This document shows positions 60,711 to 64,000 of a stretch of 64,000 nucleotides of DNA, piece after piece. The position numbers and the translations under genes were made by a program. Numbering within the stretch: position 1 is the stretch's first letter; each line of letters opens with the position of its first letter. This DNA comes from Megasphaera vaginalis (ex Bordigoni et al. 2020). GTDB taxonomy: Bacteria > Bacillota > Negativicutes > Veillonellales > Megasphaeraceae. The DNA is taken from the NCBI RefSeq assembly GCF_900240295.1, contig NZ_OEQB01000004.1, forward strand, positions 186,001-250,000, read 5' to 3'. The notes below the pieces were generated by a model, which was not told the DNA's origin, searched no databases, and saw nothing but the letters and a program-made list of their open reading frames with translations.

Positions 60711-62006
60711 ATGAAAGCATCTAAATTTAGATATTGGATCATATTTATGGTTCTGTTAATAATGACGATTAATTATATTGATAGAGGTGCATTGGCCTAT
60801 GCTCAACAAGATATTATTAGGGAATTTGGATTAAATTCATCTCAATGGGGAAGCATACAGGGATTCTTTGGATATGGATATATTTTTGGTGGTCTCTTTG
60901 GGGGGATTCTTGCTGATAAAAAGGGCCCTCGTTTCGTCTGGATTGTATTTGTAACAATTTGGTCAGTATTCGTTGCTATGACTGCCTATGCAGGTGAATT
61001 AGGGATGAGTCTTTTTGGCGGTTCAGCTATGGCGGGCTTCTTTGTTGTTAGAACTATGTTCGGTTTTTCAGAAGGGCCGTCCTTTGTCTCTATGAGTCGT
61101 ACTTTAGCTAATTGGGTAGCGCCAGGAGAAAGAACATTTACTTCTTCAATTACGTTGATAGGAACTCCTTTAGGATCTGTTATTACTGCTCCGGTAGCAG
61201 TGTTTTTGATTTCCTTCTTCAATTGGAGAACTGCATTTCTGATTTTAGGGGGCTTGGGAGTGATTTGGGTTTTATTGTTCTCGAGGATTTTCACAAACTT
61301 ACCAGAAGAAAATATTCGAGTCAATAAAGAAGAAATAAAACTGATACGGTCCGGAGTGGATAATGATGTAGTTGCATCAGAAAAGGAAAAACAGCAATCT
61401 CATTGGTATGATTTCTTTAAAAATCCAGCGTATTTATTCAATACTGTCGGCTTTTTCGCAATAAGTTATATTATTTTTATGTTGCTCACATGGACGCCGA
61501 AGTATTTGCAAGATGTATATGGAATGAGTCTTAAATCATTGTGGTATTTAGGGATGATACCTTGGATTGGACCTATTTTTTCTACACCATTAGGCGGAAG
61601 AATTGCTGATTTCATTTTTAAAAAGACTGGAAATCTCAGAATAGCAAGAAATAGCGTTGCGATGGCTTCATTGCTTCTTTCGGGAGCTTCCTTTATTTGT
61701 ATTCCTTTTGCGGGAAGTATGACCGCAGTTCTAACTTTGATGGCATTGGGAAATACAGCTGCGCTTGCCTCCAATTCTATTTATTGGAGTAATTTGATTG
61801 ATATTGACCCAACTAGGACGGGCGCTTTTGGTGGAATTATGCATTTTTTGGGACAAACAGCAGCTATGTTAGCGCCTACTATTACAGGGATAATGGTCAC
61901 AACTTATGGATATAATGCCGGATTTGTATTAGCGGGGACAATTTGTTTGTTAGGAGTCATTAGTGCATATTTTGTAACATTCCATCATAAACATGCATCT
62001 ATATAA
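60711..62006 (+). CDS. MFS transporter, anion:cation symporter type
   Basis: 431 residues with 12 TM helices. The start WIIFMVLLIMTINYIDRGALAYA and the GPSFVSMSRTLANWV motif are those of the ACS branch, which carries hexuronates, glucarate, tartrate, phthalate and similar organic anions. It is placed in the middle of the cluster and would import the substrate. ATG 60711 has GGGAGGATT. Confidence 0.9.
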   Translation: MKASKFRYWIIFMVLLIMTINYIDRGALAYAQQDIIREFGLNSSQWGSIQGFFGYGYIFGGLFGGILADKKGPRFVWIVFVTIWSVFVAMTAYAGELGMSLFGGSAMAGFFVVRTMFGFSEGPSFVSMSRTLANWVAPGERTFTSSITLIGTPLGSVITAPVAVFLISFFNWRTAFLILGGLGVIWVLLFSRIFTNLPEENIRVNKEEIKLIRSGVDNDVVASEKEKQQSHWYDFFKNPAYLFNTVGFFAISYIIFMLLTWTPKYLQDVYGMSLKSLWYLGMIPWIGPIFSTPLGGRIADFIFKKTGNLRIARNSVAMASLLLSGASFICIPFAGSMTAVLTLMALGNTAALASNSIYWSNLIDIDPTRTGAFGGIMHFLGQTAAMLAPTITGIMVTTYGYNAGFVLAGTICLLGVISAYFVTFHHKHASI

Positions 62007-62018
62007 GGGGGGAAGCAT

Positions 62019-63149
62019 ATGTATGACTTGGTAATTAAAGATGCCATTATTATTGATCCGGAAAATGAGCAAATTACCCAAGGCTCAATGGCCATTAAAG
62101 GTAATGAAATAGTTCCTTATGAAGATAATGAGCCTTCTAAGAATATAATTAATGCTGCCGGAAAATATGTATCGCCAGGATTTATAGATTTTCATACGCA
62201 TGTATATAGTGGGAGTATGTATGGGATAAATCCAGATTTATTATTCCCTTATGGCGTAACTACCGTAGTTGATCAAGGTACGGTAGGGTATATTAATTTT
62301 GATAGTTTCTATAATGAGACATTCTCTAGATTGATGAAAACTTATATGTTTATTAATGTGTTTCCTATGGGGCAGCCTGGGGGAAACATGCCAGAAATAT
62401 TAAATCCATCTCTATTGCATTTAGAGAAAATTAGCCATTTGTTACATAACCACAAAGAACTTATTAAGGGAATAAAGATTAAATACATCCATAATACTAT
62501 AGGAGAATTTGGGGCAATTCCCTTGAAAATGGCACTGGATTTTGGTCATGAAGTGGGGGTTCCGGTGTGTGTGCATACGACAGATTCGCCGGCAAGTGCC
62601 AGTGATATTTTGGCATTATTGCGCGCTGATGATATATATTGTCATTGCTTCCAGGGGCATGGAAATACTATATTGAACCAGAACGGGAGTGTGCCTGAGG
62701 AAATATTTGATGCTCAACAAAGAGGCGTAATATTGGATGCGGCGAATGGATGTATTAATTTTGATTATACGGTAGCAATGAAAGCATTTGAATGCGGATT
62801 TGAACCCGATGTTATTAGTACGGATTTAACAAGTAAAGGGTTTAATGTTCCGGGAGCAGCTATGGCAAGAAATTTAGCGTTCATTATGTCGAAATACTTG
62901 AATATTGGTATGAGTATAGAAAAAATAATTAAGGCAGTTACGTTTACACCTGCAAGAATTATGGGATTAGAGGATTATATTGGGACGATAAAGATAGGAA
63001 GTAATGCTGATCTTTGTTTGTTTGAAATATGTAACTTACCACATTCATTTTTGGATGCGAATAATATTGAAAGAATCGGCTATCAATACATTAAGGCTGA
63101 AGCAACAATTGTAGATGGGGAAATCGTTTATCTAGGAGCTGAGTTATAA
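62019..63149 (+). CDS. Metal-dependent amidohydrolase
   Basis: 376 residues, amidohydrolase superfamily. Metal-site residues are visible: HTH in FIDFHTHVYSG, a likely carboxylated Lys in GIKIKYIHN, His in VCVHTTDSP and HCFQGHGN, and Asp in VISTDLTSKG. The start DLVIKDAIIIDPEN and the late GTIKIGSNADLCLFE are typical. It may open a cyclic amide, imide or lactone before aldol cleavage. The EF_0837/AHA_3915-like group is the nearest recognised. ATG 62019 has AAGGGGGGAA, 12 bp after the transporter. Confidence 0.85.
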   Translation: MYDLVIKDAIIIDPENEQITQGSMAIKGNEIVPYEDNEPSKNIINAAGKYVSPGFIDFHTHVYSGSMYGINPDLLFPYGVTTVVDQGTVGYINFDSFYNETFSRLMKTYMFINVFPMGQPGGNMPEILNPSLLHLEKISHLLHNHKELIKGIKIKYIHNTIGEFGAIPLKMALDFGHEVGVPVCVHTTDSPASASDILALLRADDIYCHCFQGHGNTILNQNGSVPEEIFDAQQRGVILDAANGCINFDYTVAMKAFECGFEPDVISTDLTSKGFNVPGAAMARNLAFIMSKYLNIGMSIEKIIKAVTFTPARIMGLEDYIGTIKIGSNADLCLFEICNLPHSFLDANNIERIGYQYIKAEATIVDGEIVYLGAEL

Positions 63150-63198
63150 GGAATAATAAATTAAAATTAAGGATTTATTATTAAATTGTTTAAATTTT

Positions 63199-63236
63199 GA
63201 CTGAGGGTTAGTACATTACAGCCCTCAGTCTTTTAT
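63199..63236 (+). terminator. Terminator of the amidohydrolase operon
   Basis: GACTGAGGG (63199-63207) pairs with CCCTCAGTC (63222-63230), followed by TTTTATCTT. Between here and 63435 the DNA is AT-rich and shows nothing recognisable. Confidence 0.8.
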
Positions 63237-63435
63237 CTTAACAACATAAGTGATATAAAAAATTATATATTGCTATTGCGATATAAGTAAGGGTGATTTA
63301 GTTTGTTCGCCGAATATTTTACTCATGGAATTCTAGATTAAAGCTACTTAGAAGAACTTATGTTTAAACTCAAAATATTAGATATAGGCAAGTTTATATC
63401 TATAAAGAATATCAAAATAAAAAAATACATATAAA

Positions 63436-63474
63436 ATAAAAAGACTGAGTCTAGTGGATTGCTATACTCAGTCT
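63436..63474 (-). terminator. Terminator of the nicotinamidase-like gene
   Basis: AGACTGAGT (63442-63450) and ACTCAGTCT (63466-63474); on the minus strand a TTTTTATTTT tail follows. The stem shares GACTGAG with the terminator at 63199. Confidence 0.75.
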
Positions 63475-63534
63475 AAAGATGTTTTAAATAATTTATCTAG
63501 TCCATTGGGATGAATTGAGCATTCGCCTTCTGTT

Positions 63535-64000
63535 CTATACAATATCGATATGGCACGCTGCCATTGATTGCAGGGCCCGTTCATGGTCTTCCGGCGAGGA
63601 ACCGGCGCAGCAGGAGCTGTCGACGCTGATTTTCTTTTCCGGATAGAAGGCTTTGAGCAGGAGCGCGTTGGAAATAACGCAGATGTCGGTACAGACGCCC
63701 ATTACGGTAATTTCGTCATAGGGGGCCGCTTCGCCGACCAGATCGGTGCAGCCGAAGGTCGGTTTTTGCAGGATCGTGGCAAAGAGCGAGTAAGGCAGCA
63801 GTTCCCGGCAAATGTTCCAGCCCGGCGTGTTGCGGATACAGTGCGGTACCGGCAGTTTCCGGCCTTCCTGGGTGAACAGGTAATCTTCATCGTGCGTGTC
63901 TTTGGTAAAGAGGATATCGTAATCACTGGCGCCGCTTCGTTTCAGGTCTTGAATCTTGGCGGCGATTTTCGGGGCGACAGCTTTGGCTTCCGCCGTGCCG
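63535..64000 (-). CDS. Isochorismatase/nicotinamidase-family cysteine hydrolase, 5' end missing
   Basis: 155 codons to a TAG at 63537-63535; the start lies beyond the window. Visible features: the Asp-containing FTKDTHDEDYL with LPVPHCIRNTPGW (metal-binding region) and the catalytic Cys in VMGVCTDICVISNALLL. The arrangement fits nicotinamidase or a close relative, which turns nicotinamide into nicotinate for NAD salvage. The N-terminal catalytic Asp segment is off the edge. GC-rich codon use shows that native-type DNA resumes after the AT-rich cluster. Confidence 0.85.
   Translation of the reverse strand, partial: GTAEAKAVAPKIAAKIQDLKRSGASDYDILFTKDTHDEDYLFTQEGRKLPVPHCIRNTPGWNICRELLPYSLFATILQKPTFGCTDLVGEAAPYDEITVMGVCTDICVISNALLLKAFYPEKKISVDSSCCAGSSPEDHERALQSMAACHIDIV

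Overview
The window most likely comes from an anaerobic, diderm Bacillota of the class Negativicutes (Megasphaera/Veillonella-like). This is inferred from a mix of traits. There is a trimeric autotransporter adhesin with an extended signal peptide and an outer-membrane anchor. There are also Bacillota features: an rpsF-ssb-rpsR operon, a SAM-I riboswitch with intrinsic terminator, and strong GGAGG ribosome binding sites. Several CoA-transferases and an indolepyruvate:ferredoxin oxidoreductase point to amino-acid and short-chain-acid fermentation. No rRNA, tRNA, CRISPR array, intact IS element or prophage was seen.

Layout. 0-12.5 kb is housekeeping: an organophosphate MFS carrier, a LysR regulator, DNA polymerase IV, a 630-bp non-coding stretch with a DnaA-box cluster and a SAM riboswitch before a frameshifted BrnQ carrier, a DUF134/Mrp pair, a secreted Big2-like protein, gamma-glutamyltransferase, a lipid kinase and rpsF-ssb-rpsR. 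12.5-25.3 kb holds a butyryl-CoA:acetate-type CoA-transferase, an EF-G paralogue, two peptidases and two OmpR-type two-component systems. These surround a PepSY/PAP2/methyltransferase set and seem to share one operator motif. One sensor kinase carries an in-frame TAG.

25.6-35.4 kb is a self-contained amino-acid oxidation module: iorAB, an APC permease, an aminotransferase and a CoA-transferase. It lies opposite a PrpR-type sigma-54 activator, with rpoN next door. 35.6-42.1 kb is a second sigma-54-dependent operon: an AtuA-like protein, its ferredoxin-fold partner, a class II HMG-CoA reductase and a TctA-like transporter. It has its own PAS-AAA+-Fis activator, and its -24/-12 promoter closely resembles that of the ior operon. 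This is the best candidate for an undescribed catabolic system, perhaps for mevalonate or an HMG-CoA-like branched acid.

42.3-44.9 kb has a 2-hydroxyacid dehydrogenase, an aldo/keto reductase and a zinc-ribbon membrane protein. 45.0-51.7 kb is visibly AT-rich and looks acquired: a GntP-type carrier, a CoA-transferase, an acyl-CoA dehydrogenase, a hydratase-2 and an unusual large HTH protein. It ends beside a 25-codon, GC-rich remnant of what looks like a cut-off native gene. 52.1-57.8 kb holds an Fe-S/TlpA redox operon with a 43-residue CXXC protein, a MATE exporter and a YadA-like adhesin with two homopolymer frameshifts. 58.0-63.2 kb is a second AT-rich cluster: a LysR regulator facing an RraA/HMG-aldolase-like protein, a DUF1932 dehydrogenase, an MFS carrier and an amidohydrolase. 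A nicotinamidase-like gene runs off the right edge.

Three of the four gene-breaking changes lie in short homopolymers, so either assembly error or slipped-strand variation could explain them. GC statements are by eye, not computed. Family assignments rest on recognised motifs, not on searches.
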